A DNA stretch of 64,000 nucleotides from Chaetoderma sp. LZ-2023a (GCA_034401795.1 CM067369.1:86669506-86733505); one strand, 5' to 3'; numbered from the stretch's first letter, positions 13,607 to 22,147 are shown. The notes: generated from the sequence alone by a model not told the origin. Numbers and translations: made by a program.

Positions 13607-13893
13607 ACAGGCCTTTGAATTTTCGTCCATCCATCCCTCTACCACATATTCCCCCTACTATATAGAATATACACAAGGTGTGAAACCTTCATCTGTGGGC
13701 ACCATTGTCAGAAAGCTGATTGGTTGGTTTGTTGTCAAAATCCGTTGACATCACAGTTCTGCCTACAAACCAACCAATCAGCTTTCTGACATTGATGCCC
13801 ACAGATGAAGGTTTTATACCTTGTGTATATTATATATAGTAGGGGGGGGGATATGTGGTAGAGGGATGGATGGACGAAAATTCAAAGGCCTGT
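13607..13893. mobile_element. Fold-back/Mutator-like MITE with 9-bp target duplication
   Basis: 287 bp, almost entirely palindromic. Arms of more than 110 bp run from ACAGGCCTTTGAATTTTCG inwards and return as the complement to GGCCTGT. GGTTACACC flanks both sides (13598-13606, 13894-13902). The array sequence GAAAGGG..CATGATGAAGCCGG is split by it. Long arms with a 9-bp duplication fit Mutator-like elements; this is inference from structure, since there is no protein. Confidence 0.85.
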
Positions 13894-13970
13894 GGTTACA
13901 CCTTTCATGATGAAGCCGGTCAAAATCAGCCTCTGTAGTTGTCTTGAGGAATGTCAATGTGCCGACCGAC

Positions 13971-14257
13971 CGAGTTAGAGAAATATATATGCATATGCTA
14001 CACACTTACTGCTTTATCATATAGCTTGGCCTTGCATAACTGCATAGGACATGACTAGTGTTGGTACCACTCACTGGGCTAGTCGACTATACTGTGTGCA
14101 TGGCTTTAGATTTATCTCGTGGACAGAACAGCGACATAATACCCATGGACGGATGTAGCAGCAAATGCCCCGGCCGATTTTTCTAGTAAATTCACAGCAA
14201 CATTAGTATTTATTTGTGTGCAAAGCTCCGAGTCGTGAAAATCACTAGCCATTAATA
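13971..14257. other. Junction sequence, no gene seen
   Basis: Follows the end of the array. A short minus-strand ORF with no recognisable domain crosses it. Confidence 0.35.
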
Positions 14258-14534
14258 ACAGACCGTCACCCAAACGATGATTGGCCCAAAGTGATGCGCA
14301 TGCGTAATCCGTGATTATCCAACTTTGACAAAAAAATTCATCTAGACTCCATGATAGCGGGGAGATCACGGAAACCGGTGAATTTACCTCATGATGACTC
14401 TATTCAATTAAAATTTCTTTATTTGAATTATGTAGAATTAAATTGAATTTCATTTTTTATAAGTCGGATAGTTGTGCTATTACACATGCGCGTCATAGAA
14501 TATTTGACCAATCAGCGTTTGGGTGACGGTCTGT
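14258..14534. mobile_element. MITE with ~70-bp inverted arms (ACAGACCGTCACCC)
   Basis: 277 bp bounded by ACAGACCGTCACCCAAACG and its complement CGTTTGGGTGACGGTCTGT. The arms continue inwards with GATTGG and ATGCGCATG.GTAAT-type matches. Flanking octamers CATTAATA and CATTATAC are only partly alike, so an 8-bp (hAT-type) duplication is possible but not shown. Confidence 0.7.
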
Positions 14535-14599
14535 CATTATACGCTAGTGTGAAAATCTGTGTTTATCACGGGCGCAGCCATTTTGGATATAAGCAGGGT

Positions 14600-14912
14600 T
14601 AATGCATTGTGTAAGGATGATTGGCAACGTACGTGTCTGGAGTCGTATTTTGTGACTCCTGTCATCCAACCAGGTGAGCTTAAGGGTAATTAGCACAATG
14701 ACGATTGACAAGGGTTAATGAGGGTAATTAAGCGCTGATCTCTTCGAGCCAGGACAAACGTGCAAGGGTTAATGTATTGCGTAATGGTTATTGACCGGTT
14801 GCATGTCTGGACGTTTCTTTTTCTGGGCTCGGGGAACTCATTCAATCGTGAAGCCCTGCTCCCTCGTTAAATCGCGTGTCTCCTAGCGCCCTATAGCGTA
14901 ATGACTATTGAC
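14600..14912 (+). promoter_or_regulatory. Iterated 18-bp repeats upstream of ORF cluster
   Basis: Four imperfect direct repeats of AGCGTAATGACTATTGAC lie at 14609-14625, 14692-14709, 14779-14796 and 14895-14912 (spacing about 83-116 bp). Longer blocks, AGGGTTAATGCATTG and AGGGTTAATGTATTG, accompany two of them. They stop 25 bp before a TATA box. They could be enhancer or origin-like iterons for the downstream ORFs; function is inferred from position. Confidence 0.5.
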
Positions 14913-14936
14913 TCATGGTAATCGGATAGCAAATCA

Positions 14937-14944
14937 TATAAAAG
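14937..14944 (+). promoter_or_regulatory. TATA box candidate (TATAAAAG)
   Basis: Perfect TATAAAAG about 92 bp before the first ORF of the cluster and immediately downstream of the iterated repeats. Transcription would start around 14965-14975. Confidence 0.5.
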
Positions 14945-15035
14945 AGTAAAAATGGGTTCGGTTGAGGTTTAACTTCTTTATTTTGCTTAACCGTTTTGGT
15001 CAATGTTCATTATAAATATGAATTCTGCATAGTTT

Positions 15036-15179
15036 ATGGATTGTGAAGTGTCCGTTGCGTTCGGTAATAATGTGTACGTTCGCGTCATGAAATGCAATGA
15101 CGAATTTGTAGTAGACATACAGGAGTTTAGTGTTGGTAGCACCAAGTGCCGGTTATTTATGTATGGCAATACGTTTTGA
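15036..15179 (+). CDS. Small ORF A, PC4-like strand motif
   Basis: 47 codons, first of five closely spaced ORFs. Residues 13-31 read as two beta-strand-like stretches ending VDIQEF. This resembles the K-x-x-VDIRE-[FY] signature of the PC4/Sub1 single-stranded-DNA-binding fold, but the similarity is short and found by eye. The start is the first ATG after the TATA box that opens a frame; an earlier ATG at 15018 stops after three codons. The next ORF begins 12 nt downstream. Unrecognised beyond this; it could also be a chance ORF. Confidence 0.35.
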   Translation: MDCEVSVAFGNNVYVRVMKCNDEFVVDIQEFSVGSTKCRLFMYGNTF

Positions 15180-15191
15180 AAGTTTGCAGCC

Positions 15192-15464
15192 ATGATTCCA
15201 GCATTCGAAGAAACTGTGCTTAGGGTTAGGTGTTCCGATAGAGTAGAGCAGATTAATTACCTACATGAATTAGAGCCCCAATTAAAAGTTACTATCAGCA
15301 CTAAATATTCTTACATCAAGCTAACTTGGTACTTTACTTCACCAGGTCAAACTGGTATGAATAAATCGTTCGGAAAAATAACATTCCCTAGTGACTCGTG
15401 GAGAATCTTGAAAGAGAACTTGCATGAAATTACCAGTGCTATAACGAACTCTACACTCGTTTAA
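15192..15464 (+). CDS. Small ORF B, possible PC4/Sub1-like ssDNA-binding protein
   Basis: 90 codons. Two predicted beta strands (residues about 31-37 and 40-48, LKVTIS and YIKLTWYF) are followed by a Gly-containing turn, then FGKITFPSDSWRILKENL at 60-77. The last block matches the layout of PC4-type proteins, G-[KI]-x-L-x(3,4)-W-x(2)-L-x(3)-[IL]. PC4 proteins bind single-stranded or melted DNA in transcription and replication. No signal peptide or membrane segment. It lies between ORF A and ORF C on the same strand with no introns. The family assignment is an inference needing a profile search. Confidence 0.45.
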   Translation: MIPAFEETVLRVRCSDRVEQINYLHELEPQLKVTISTKYSYIKLTWYFTSPGQTGMNKSFGKITFPSDSWRILKENLHEITSAITNSTLV

Positions 15465-15630
15465 GCATTTTTTATACTCAAACAATTTTACCAATCGATT
15501 TTAACGTATCCGTCAGGCCATGAAATACTGAAAAAATCTACAGTTAATCGTCAATATATAGATAAAACTCGTGATAGTTGAAGCTATGATCTCCAAAAAT
15601 TCCAGAGGTTAGTTATTAAGTATTAGATTA

Positions 15631-16155
15631 ATGGCTGATTCGTGTCGTTCGGATAATGGGCCTAGACAAATAGGGTTATGTAGTAATGTGCCTCTACTCT
15701 ACGGCTCGAGAGTCAGCTTAAAGTTAGCGGTTGATGAAGACGTTTGGTTTGAAATAGTCAGAACTCTAAACAGCTGCACAAACGTTAACTCAAAGTTAAT
15801 ATCTGCTGAGCTCTACATTACTACTACGTTTGAGGAACTTAAACTTACTACAGTTTTAGTCGGTGATGCTGTAAAGACTAAAGATTACATATTCTCGAGA
15901 CACCGCATGACTCGATCACTGCGATTAACGTCTAAGCAACCAGACAACACCAATGACTTCACGTTAGCTGATTCTGAAATAGACAGAACCATTCAAAATA
16001 TTATCGATCACGTATCCCTAGAGGATCTATTAGCTATTCAACCAGGATCTACGGATGTAGAAGAAGAAGAAGAAGAAAAAGAAGAAGAAGAAGAAATGCC
16101 ATCGGAATTTGAATCCCTTCCAGATAATTTGAGTTTTAATGATCTACCGTTATGA
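15631..16155 (+). CDS. ORF C, unrecognised protein with acidic C-terminal tail
   Basis: 174 codons, the longest ORF of the cluster. Residues 26-47 (SRVSLKLAVDEDVWFEIVRT) have the same strand-then-Asp-x-Trp-helix pattern as ORF B, hinting at a related fold. Residues 115-138 look helical. Residues 144-155 are an almost pure Glu run, followed by PSEFESLPDNLSFNDLPL, which resembles acidic activation or protein-interaction tails. The stop codon overlaps the start of ORF D by 17 nt in another frame, as in compact viral or selfish-element genomes. No database family recognised; a nuclear regulatory role is speculative. Confidence 0.5.
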   Translation: MADSCRSDNGPRQIGLCSNVPLLYGSRVSLKLAVDEDVWFEIVRTLNSCTNVNSKLISAELYITTTFEELKLTTVLVGDAVKTKDYIFSRHRMTRSLRLTSKQPDNTNDFTLADSEIDRTIQNIIDHVSLEDLLAIQPGSTDVEEEEEEKEEEEEMPSEFESLPDNLSFNDLPL

Positions 16156-16381
16156 AGACAGGTGTTTTACATCGCCAGACTCACACAGAAATGTTAAAAT
16201 TGACACCCAACCGAACGCTACACCGTATATGCGTGATACATTCCATCAAGGGATAAATGAACGTGACTATCTGAGTTTTGGCTCTAAAAACATTCCCAAA
16301 TCTACCAGAGACAATGCTACAGCTATTTTCACGAACTTATTGAATTTAGCAATCTGTAGACAAGCCGTTAGTGAATGCTAG
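16139..16381 (+). CDS. ORF D, unrecognised, overlaps ORF C
   Basis: 80 codons. Its ATG lies inside the last codons of ORF C in a different frame. The sequence is hydrophilic. Residues 37-75 (GINERDYLSFGSKNIPKSTR followed by a helical NATAIFTNLLNLAI stretch) suggest a short strand plus one helix. There is no signal or membrane segment. The overlap and the lack of an intervening promoter suggest a single polycistronic transcript or coupled translation, which would be unusual for a host gene. Confidence 0.4.
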   Translation: MIYRYEDRCFTSPDSHRNVKIDTQPNATPYMRDTFHQGINERDYLSFGSKNIPKSTRDNATAIFTNLLNLAICRQAVSEC

Positions 16382-16422
16382 GGGTGTAAAACAACAGACC
16401 ATCTCAGCGCGAACACCAGTGC

Positions 16423-16572
16423 ATGGGTATCGATTATTTCTTAAGGCCCATCGATAATGTAAACGCATTAGAACATGTGTCTAAATTGATTTCCTTTGTG
16501 CATTGTCAACTGACCCAACTTTATATTGGAATGTCTATGAACTATACAAAGCCTGTAAGGCTGATTGACTAA
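16423..16572 (+). CDS. ORF E, 49-codon candidate at the end of the cluster
   Basis: Starts 41 nt after ORF D and reads MGIDYFLRPIDNVNALEHVS onwards, with a predicted helix at residues 14-38 and no low-complexity sequence. Included because it continues the same-strand, closely packed series. On its own, 49 codons is within chance expectation. Confidence 0.25.
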   Translation: MGIDYFLRPIDNVNALEHVSKLISFVHCQLTQLYIGMSMNYTKPVRLID

Positions 16573-17235
16573 ACGATGTAGTAAGCGCTGTTTATAAACT
16601 GCGTGAATAATATCTTAAATATCTTAAATCTCCCCCAACCCACCACTCCCCCACCCTCCACCCCCAGCAATTGCTACGAATCGCTATCATACCCCCACTC
16701 AGACTCGCCTTTCATTCAGATATTTAATTTGGCATGGGTCAGTAGCCAGGTGTGCCATGGTGTCAGTGTAACTCTAGAGACTATGTCAAAATTATAGATC
16801 TGGGAAAAGCGAAAAGCGCCTTTGAAAGCTTTTTTTAACCTACATATGTTAAAAACAATCTAAAAACCATATTGTTAAAACATCTGCAGAAAAAAGAAAA
16901 CGTGTTTAAACAAATTTCTTTACATGAAACAACATTTTTTATTACAACGTTCCATGCTGAATCGCTATAAGGCTATGGTCTAATTGCTAACTTATTGGCT
17001 AAGCTTTTGACGATTCTATCGGTTTTTTTTGTTAAATCAAGCAATGAATAACTCTATAATTGAAATCATGGCCAGTCCACGCATGTGATGATATAGATAA
17101 TATATAGAGAACTCTCCACAACGAGTAGATAATAGGGGCTGTACTGTAACGCCATTATTTGTCTTGCAAACATTTGAAGTTATTTCTTAGCTGTACTGTA
17201 ACATCTTTCAGCAACATAATAATATACACTTTATT
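16573..17235. other. Downstream flank of the ORF cluster
   Basis: Contains a 64-codon Pro/Ser/Thr-rich ORF (16603-16797) over a C-rich run (16630-16668), probably non-coding. The rest is AT-rich with no recognised element. No inverted repeat was found that would mark a right end of the cluster. Confidence 0.35.
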
Positions 17236-17468
17236 TAAACCTTTAATGACTAATTTTGTTCAAAAAAATTAAAATATTTACTTATTGAATGTCAATTTGC
17301 AGACCAAGAGAAGACTATCTTTGAAAGTTTACCACTGGAATGACTGGCTCGGTTATCTAGCCAGCCATTCCAGCAGTAAATTTTCAAAACATAGCCTTCT
17401 CTTGGCCTGCACATATTCATTCCCCAAGACTGGTTTTAGCCGGCTTCATCATGAAAAGATTAATCAGA
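17236..17468 (-). mobile_element. H2 hairpin MITE
   Basis: Palindrome 17287-17422 with ~60-bp arms beginning GAATGTCAATTTGCAGACC and closing CCTGC.CATATTCATTC around CCACTGGAATGACTGGCT. The outer ends AAACCTTTAATG and CATGAAAAGATTAATC correspond to the family's TTAACCCTTT-type termini. Orientation is opposite to the copies at 20.6 and 54.8 kb. Confidence 0.75.
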
Positions 17469-17749
17469 GCGCATAAAGCCACATTTTTAGAGAACATATG
17501 ACAAGATTAAACATTTAAAAAAAATGAAATCGAATGATTAGATCATAAGACGGTTTTGAACACTTGCGAAATCTAGGCCATAATGCTAATTAACAATGAA
17601 ACTTTACGTAGATATAATAGTCAGATATCGAGATCTAGCTGATGAAAAACATGTTCAAATCTGTGCTGTTGAAAACTGTTGGTGTCTTTAGCATCAAGAA
17701 GCTCCGGCAAAATTATTTTCAAAATGAACATCAATGGTTGCTTCAAGTT

Positions 17750-18010
17750 GTTGCTATGCGAATACACGTGTGGATTAGCGGCCACATGTGCAGCAGCACA
17801 GGATGTACGGCCGCACGTGCGGCCGCACATGTATACATGCGGCCGAGTATGGCGGTCAGGCGTACATACAAACCTATATCTGCACATGCGACCTTGCGGC
17901 CGCACATGTGGCGGCACATACGGCTGCACGGATTTGCGGCCACATATTTATACATGCATCTAAGTGTGGTGGTCACGCGCACATACAAATGTATATACGC
18001 ACATGCGGCT
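17750..18010 (+). repeat. GC-rich palindromic minisatellite (~117-bp period)
   Basis: About two units, anchored by ATACATGC at 17833 and 17950, rich in GCGGCC, CACATG and TACATAC words. It includes a perfect 18-bp palindrome, CGGCCGCACGTGCGGCCG, at 17808-17825. Five overlapping ORFs on both strands are open across it, which reflects the repeat and not genes. Confidence 0.75.
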
Positions 18011-18185
18011 CAAATTCAATCCCTTTTTTCAGTCCAGTTTAAACAGCCCAAAGGGTCGGACGTATTTTATCTACATTGTAGTTAGGAGAGTCTTAGGCAG
18101 TAAGAAGATTTCTCAAACTACAACCTGAAAAAAACTTCACCAATACAATTTAGATTTTTTTTAATAGGTCTATCCTATAATCAAT

Positions 18186-18842
18186 ATGCCAAGACATAAA
18201 TGTGTTGCATGTGATTCAACTTGTGCTAGGTTGCATGACCTGGCGCGACATAGGAGCCAATTCCATATCAATGAAGATAGCGGAAATCTAGACAGTGAAG
18301 ATGAAGAAATAACAGAGATGAAGAGTGAAGATAATGAGCCAATGGAGTCGGCGAGTCAAGCTGGTGATGCCTAAATGGAATCTGAGAGCGATGATGAAGG
18401 TGACGTCATAGGCAATAATTCAACGGAGTCTGAGAGCGATGATGAAGGTGAAGATGAAAAAGAAGTCATAGACAATCAGGAGATCTTTGCCATATTCCAA
18501 AATATTAAGCAGGACTTAGACATTGAACAATCGAGTTTAGAAGATGAGGTTGGTGATGCGAACATGGACCTAAAAGGTGTAGACAACAAGTCTATTTCCG
18601 TATAAGCTGATGCTTTAGTTACAAAGTGTACTCCCATAATGCTCAATTGGAGAAGATTCAAGAACTCGAAGCTCATTAAAATAATTCATCAGGAAACTAA
18701 ACATTTTATCACCGGGAGGTACGCATCTGACGAAGCAGTCTTCTCAGATTTCCGCAAAAGACAATTTCTAAGCAACAATCTAGATGCCGACGTTGATGAT
18801 GACGCTGATGATGATGATGATTCCGGTGGTGATGATGATTGA
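18186..18842 (+). pseudogene. C2H2 zinc-finger protein with acidic repeats, broken
   Basis: One reading frame with about two interruptions. The N-terminus has a classic C2H2 finger (C-x2-C-x12-H-x4-H, residues 5-24: CVACDSTCARLHDLARHRSQFH). Next comes a long Asp/Glu/Ser region in which SESDDEG is repeated twice. A basic segment (NWRRFKNSKLIKIIHQETKH) leads to a second Asp-rich tail (DDDADDDDDSGGDDD). One DNA-binding finger plus acidic tracts suggests a nuclear or element-encoded protein. No TATA box or introns are evident. It may be a processed host pseudogene or a relic of a mobile element; origin undetermined. Confidence 0.5.
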
Positions 18843-19018
18843 TCTGATGCTAAAAAGTATTGATATGACTGATGCGTAAGGTATTAGTCTACCCATAGAC
18901 TCGTGGATCTCCAGAACATTGACTATTTGTTTATGCTAGTAACAGAAACTATATGTTTTTCCTATGTAATATACTGAATTCAATAACATTATAAGTATTG
19001 CATCACCACAGACTACTA

Positions 19019-19090
19019 ACACACACACGCACGCACGCACGCACACGCACACGCGAATGCACGCATGCACGCACGCATGCACTTGCAAGT
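19019..19090. repeat. (CA/CG)n imperfect dinucleotide and tetranucleotide tract
   Basis: Runs of CACACA and GCACGCAC/GCATGCAC units. No coding signal. Confidence 0.9.
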
Positions 19091-19104
19091 GTGTGCATGA
19101 TGAT

Positions 19105-19320
19105 GAAGATTACTGTATTCTGTGGCTGTAGTAGTAGAAACATCCTACAACTGCAATCAGTCCTTCTTCGTTTTTGCCCACTGTGTCTTGTCCTCAGCCG
19201 AAATCCTTAACTTCCTCAGGTCCATACCGAGTCCTGCTTTCTTGAGGTCACCTCGTAGCATGCTTAGCAAATTTATGCAATGATGTCCTCTCCTGGCTTT
19301 GTAAGTGTGTGCATACCAAT
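19105..19320 (-). mobile_element. RTE-like LINE, short 3' fragment
   Basis: Minus strand encodes ...RRGHHCINLLSMLRGDLKKA and ends LRKLRISAEDKTQWAKTKKD. It then has the same short 3' UTR (GTAGGA.GTTTCTACTACTAC type) as the longer copy at 22092-25020. Severely 5'-truncated. Both copies share the same 3' end (GATTACTGT on the plus strand), marking the family terminus. Confidence 0.75.
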
Positions 19321-20598
19321 TGTAGATATGGGATTTGTGGATTACATACCCGCGTACCATTTGGTACCCAGGTAAATATTTGCAGATGACCTTTGACAAT
19401 GTGCAGGTCAAGCGTGTTTTGGAGTCACATCCTTAATCGTGTATATTCATTACATCGTCGTCATGACGCGTCATCAGCATCATCAAGTAGGACGAAGTAT
19501 ATAGATTGCTATAGACAGGGTAGAGTGGTGTAGAGCATTTATGTAATATGTATTTATATCATGTTGGGATATCCGATTACCACCACTGCAATTTCCTATA
19601 AACATGCATGCTGTATAATGAGATATTATTTTATAGGATCGTTTTTGAATGATTGTAATTAAATGATGAGCAAGTTCCTTGTGATTCGTGGAATAAACAA
19701 CAATGTCGTCCACAACCGTAACCATTGTTTCTAGTCCCCAAACATTAATTAACACATATTGAAGTAATTATGATAGATAGCTATGTGCGTGGTTAACGCT
19801 CTTGTCATAGCAAAACAAGAAAGTGGGAAACACAAAGTATGCAAGGAATGAGCACTTGATGAGTCCTGTCTAAACAGAAAGGTTTACATGATCTGTCAAG
19901 AGGTAACACTTGCATGTTGGTTCCAATCCGACCGTGTTTAGCATGTGGGAGGAAGAGTGTGTTAACCAATCAAAATAGTTAGATTGTGGGAAATCCCTAG
20001 GCAATTCCCTCAATGACGTCATTATTGGAATGTCACGTACGATCTGCTTTTATGGTATATATAGACGTGAATGCCATGATTTAGTTAATTTTTTAATCAG
20101 AAACGCTTGAAGTAAGTAATCTGAGCGCGTAACATCAGTTTGATCTTCGTTTTACTTAAACATAATTGTTAGTATTAGCTTGTGGACAGAAATTGTTAAT
20201 TTTCAAGTCATAGCTTTATCAAGCCTGCAATACGGCTATTATTTTATCTGCAACTATTAAAGTTTAAATATCTTTCTTACAAAGAAGCATTATCATTAGT
20301 TGGTAGTTAATATAGGTTAATCTGTAAATATACAGAAGAAGCAGCGAGGGCAAACCACCTTCCTGAACTCCGATCCGAATCCATTTCTCATAGAACCGTG
20401 AGTGTTTACTATCTAGAGAAATCATACCGAATTTTTCACAAACTATAATTATTTGAAATTTTGAAAAATATCCAATTGTATTTTTTCAATTGAACCGCTT
20501 TTGGCGGAAAGCTGCTGCTGTTACCATGAACAATGATAGGATTTGCAAGTCCGCGTGTCTTCTATAACCACATTGCAATGCCGTCAAAGCACTCATTG
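19321..20598. other. Intergenic, with a candidate promoter
   Basis: No coding region recognised. Contains the CRE/TATA arrangement near 20.0 kb described separately. Confidence 0.4.
20014..20064 (+). promoter_or_regulatory. Candidate core promoter: CRE plus TATA
   Basis: TGACGTCA (20014-20021) lies 34 bp before TATATATAG (20056-20064). About 50 bp further on is AAGTAAGTAA (20110), which could be a splice donor. The layout fits a CREB/ATF-responsive TATA promoter with a short first exon. No downstream coding exon could be identified, so this is only suggestive. Confidence 0.3.
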
Positions 20599-20835
20599 TT
20601 AACCCGTTCACGGTTCATGATGAAGACGGACAAAACCGGCTTATACAGTGGTCTTAAGGAATATCCATTTGTAGGCCGAGAGCAGATGGTTCTCACAAAT
20701 TTACAATTGGAATGACTGGTTCGATAACTGAGATAGTCATTCCAATGGTAAATTTTCAAAAATATTCTTGTCTCGGCCAGTAAAGTATCATTTAATAAGC
20801 AAATAATTTAATTTTCTTGATTAAATTTAGCCATT
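20599..20835 (+). mobile_element. H2 hairpin MITE
   Basis: Starts GTTAACCCGTTCACGGTTCA, followed by GATGAAGACGGACAAAACCGG, then the H2 palindrome (20658-20792) and TAGCCATTAAACGGATAAAG. This copy shows the family's full layout: TTAACCC terminus, GCCGGCCAAAACCGGC-type mini-palindrome, H2 hairpin, GCCATTAAAGGGTTAA terminus. Non-coding. Confidence 0.75.
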
Positions 20836-20997
20836 AAACGGATAAAGTAACACGAAATCCAGGATTACAGCATGGAAACAATGTTGCTGGAAACTATTGG
20901 GGTCTAAGAGAGAAAAAGTTTGCAGTAACATTGTTTCGAAAAAACAACAATACTTATTGCATTAAGCAGAATGGAATTGAGTAATATACCTTTATAT

Positions 20998-21262
20998 CAT
21001 CCATATCATTCAATGTAATAGAGGGATCCATTTATCTATGCCACGCCCACTTCTATCTATGCCCCGCCCATTTCTAGCTATGCCCCATCCATTTCTAGCT
21101 AAGCTCATCTCACGCTTTGCGCGCACTGGGGTCAATTTCTATACTTTGAATCCTGAAATCTCAGAATCCCAATTTCAATATAACTACACAAATAAGCGGT
21201 TGAATATTTGCTAACAGCGTCTAGTCCAATTAGATTTAAAATGTTCAACATTTCAACATTTT
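20998..21262 (+). mobile_element. MITE family B, 3'-truncated
   Basis: Begins GAGGGATCCATTTATCTATG with three to four iterations of the CCCATTTCTAGCTATGCCCC unit. It has the TTCTATACTTTGAATCC segment and a damaged H1 palindrome (21205-21262), then breaks into the TTTTA repeat. Confidence 0.7.
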
Positions 21263-21302
21263 ATTTTATTTTAATTTATTTTATTTTATTTATTTTATTT
21301 TC
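21258..21302. repeat. (TTTTA)n microsatellite
   Basis: ATTTTATTTTA units abutting the broken end of MITE B. Confidence 0.85.
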
Positions 21303-21397
21303 AAACCACAAATAATTTATCCTGGCTATCAGGTCGAATAGATTGCCAATATCCTGTCTCTGTCTGACATAACGTCTCTGGCTGTTACAACTTAAAC

Positions 21398-21732
21398 GCT
21401 TGGGGTGGGCCGGGTGATTCTAACACCTATGTTGGCATCAATCGAATCTAAATTGTAAGCTGTTTTCATGTAGTCTATGCGATTTCTCGCAGCAGTTTCT
21501 ACATTTTTCAAGTATCATCATAAATTACTACTATAACAAGTCGAACATCTTTGCAAAACAGATTTTATAACGTTTTCAGGGCATATTTTAAAATAATTTA
21601 GTATATATTTTAAGGCTATATAATTTCCGTCTAAAGACAGCAGAAAAATCTATTTTGACTATTGGACTGTAACAATTTTTGATGAAAATTACGAAGTGCT
21701 TATTGTTGAGCATGACCCGGCCCACCCCGGCC
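21398..21732. mobile_element. Candidate MITE with GGGGTGGGCCGGGT inverted ends
   Basis: GGGGTGGGCCGGGT (21402-21415) is perfectly repeated in inverted form at 21715-21728. Matches extend imperfectly inwards (GATTCTAAC / GTTGAGCATG). The ~335-bp interior is AT-rich and non-coding. No target duplication was found. Confidence 0.5.
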
Positions 21733-22147
21733 CCACCCCTCTGAACAGTCTACAGCTGATGCAATTCAATTCAATTATAATACTATGTGTATCTGTAACT
21801 GAGTAATTTTATCATTTATACATTAATTTAGATATTCGTGTACTTCAGAGAAGTTATCGAAATAAACTGAATTGAATTGGTGTATCCTCGAGCTGTGCAC
21901 TCAACGTACCTAGATAATGACCCCAACAAACATAAAGCTCTGTAAGAAAAATCGATAACGCCGAATACGACACCCTGGTCTGAGCTGGGTGCATGATTGT
22001 TATTCATAACAATAGTTAGGGTGAGGCGGGGTTCGTTAACGCATAGAGAAACGCATGATTTGTCCGGGTTAAGAATCAATTTCGAGTACAGTATGTATGA
22101 TTACTGTGTTCTGCAGCTGTAGTAGTAGAAATGTCCTACAGCTGCAA

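Larger units (their letters stand above)
9936..13970 (+). repeat. Tandem array of ~0.65-0.69 kb composite units
   Basis: Units begin near ACTGAACTTCACTGGACAG (anchors 10913, 12434 and about 13123; partial units lie upstream at 9936-10912). Each full unit holds, in order, an H2-like palindrome (TTACCACTCAAATGACTTGC..GTCATTCCAGTGGTAAA), an H1 palindrome (for example 12765-12858), a second H2 palindrome (for example 12955-13070), and a GCTATTAAAGGGTTAA end. Removing the 870-bp insertion at 11562 gives unit lengths of about 648 and 689 bp. ORFs in the array are shadows of the palindromes. Confidence 0.8.

Noticed and set aside
13814-14005. 63-codon minus-strand ORF
   Set aside because: Lies over the right arm of the fold-back MITE and its flank; no conservation expected.
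14987-15193. Minus-strand 68-codon ORF starting back to back with ORF B
   Set aside because: Overlaps ORF A in antisense; the CATG palindrome supplies both starts by chance. The plus-strand series is more coherent.
17621-18085. Five overlapping ORFs (81-147 codons) on both strands
   Set aside because: All arise from one GC-rich minisatellite lacking stop-like words; mutual overlap argues against coding.
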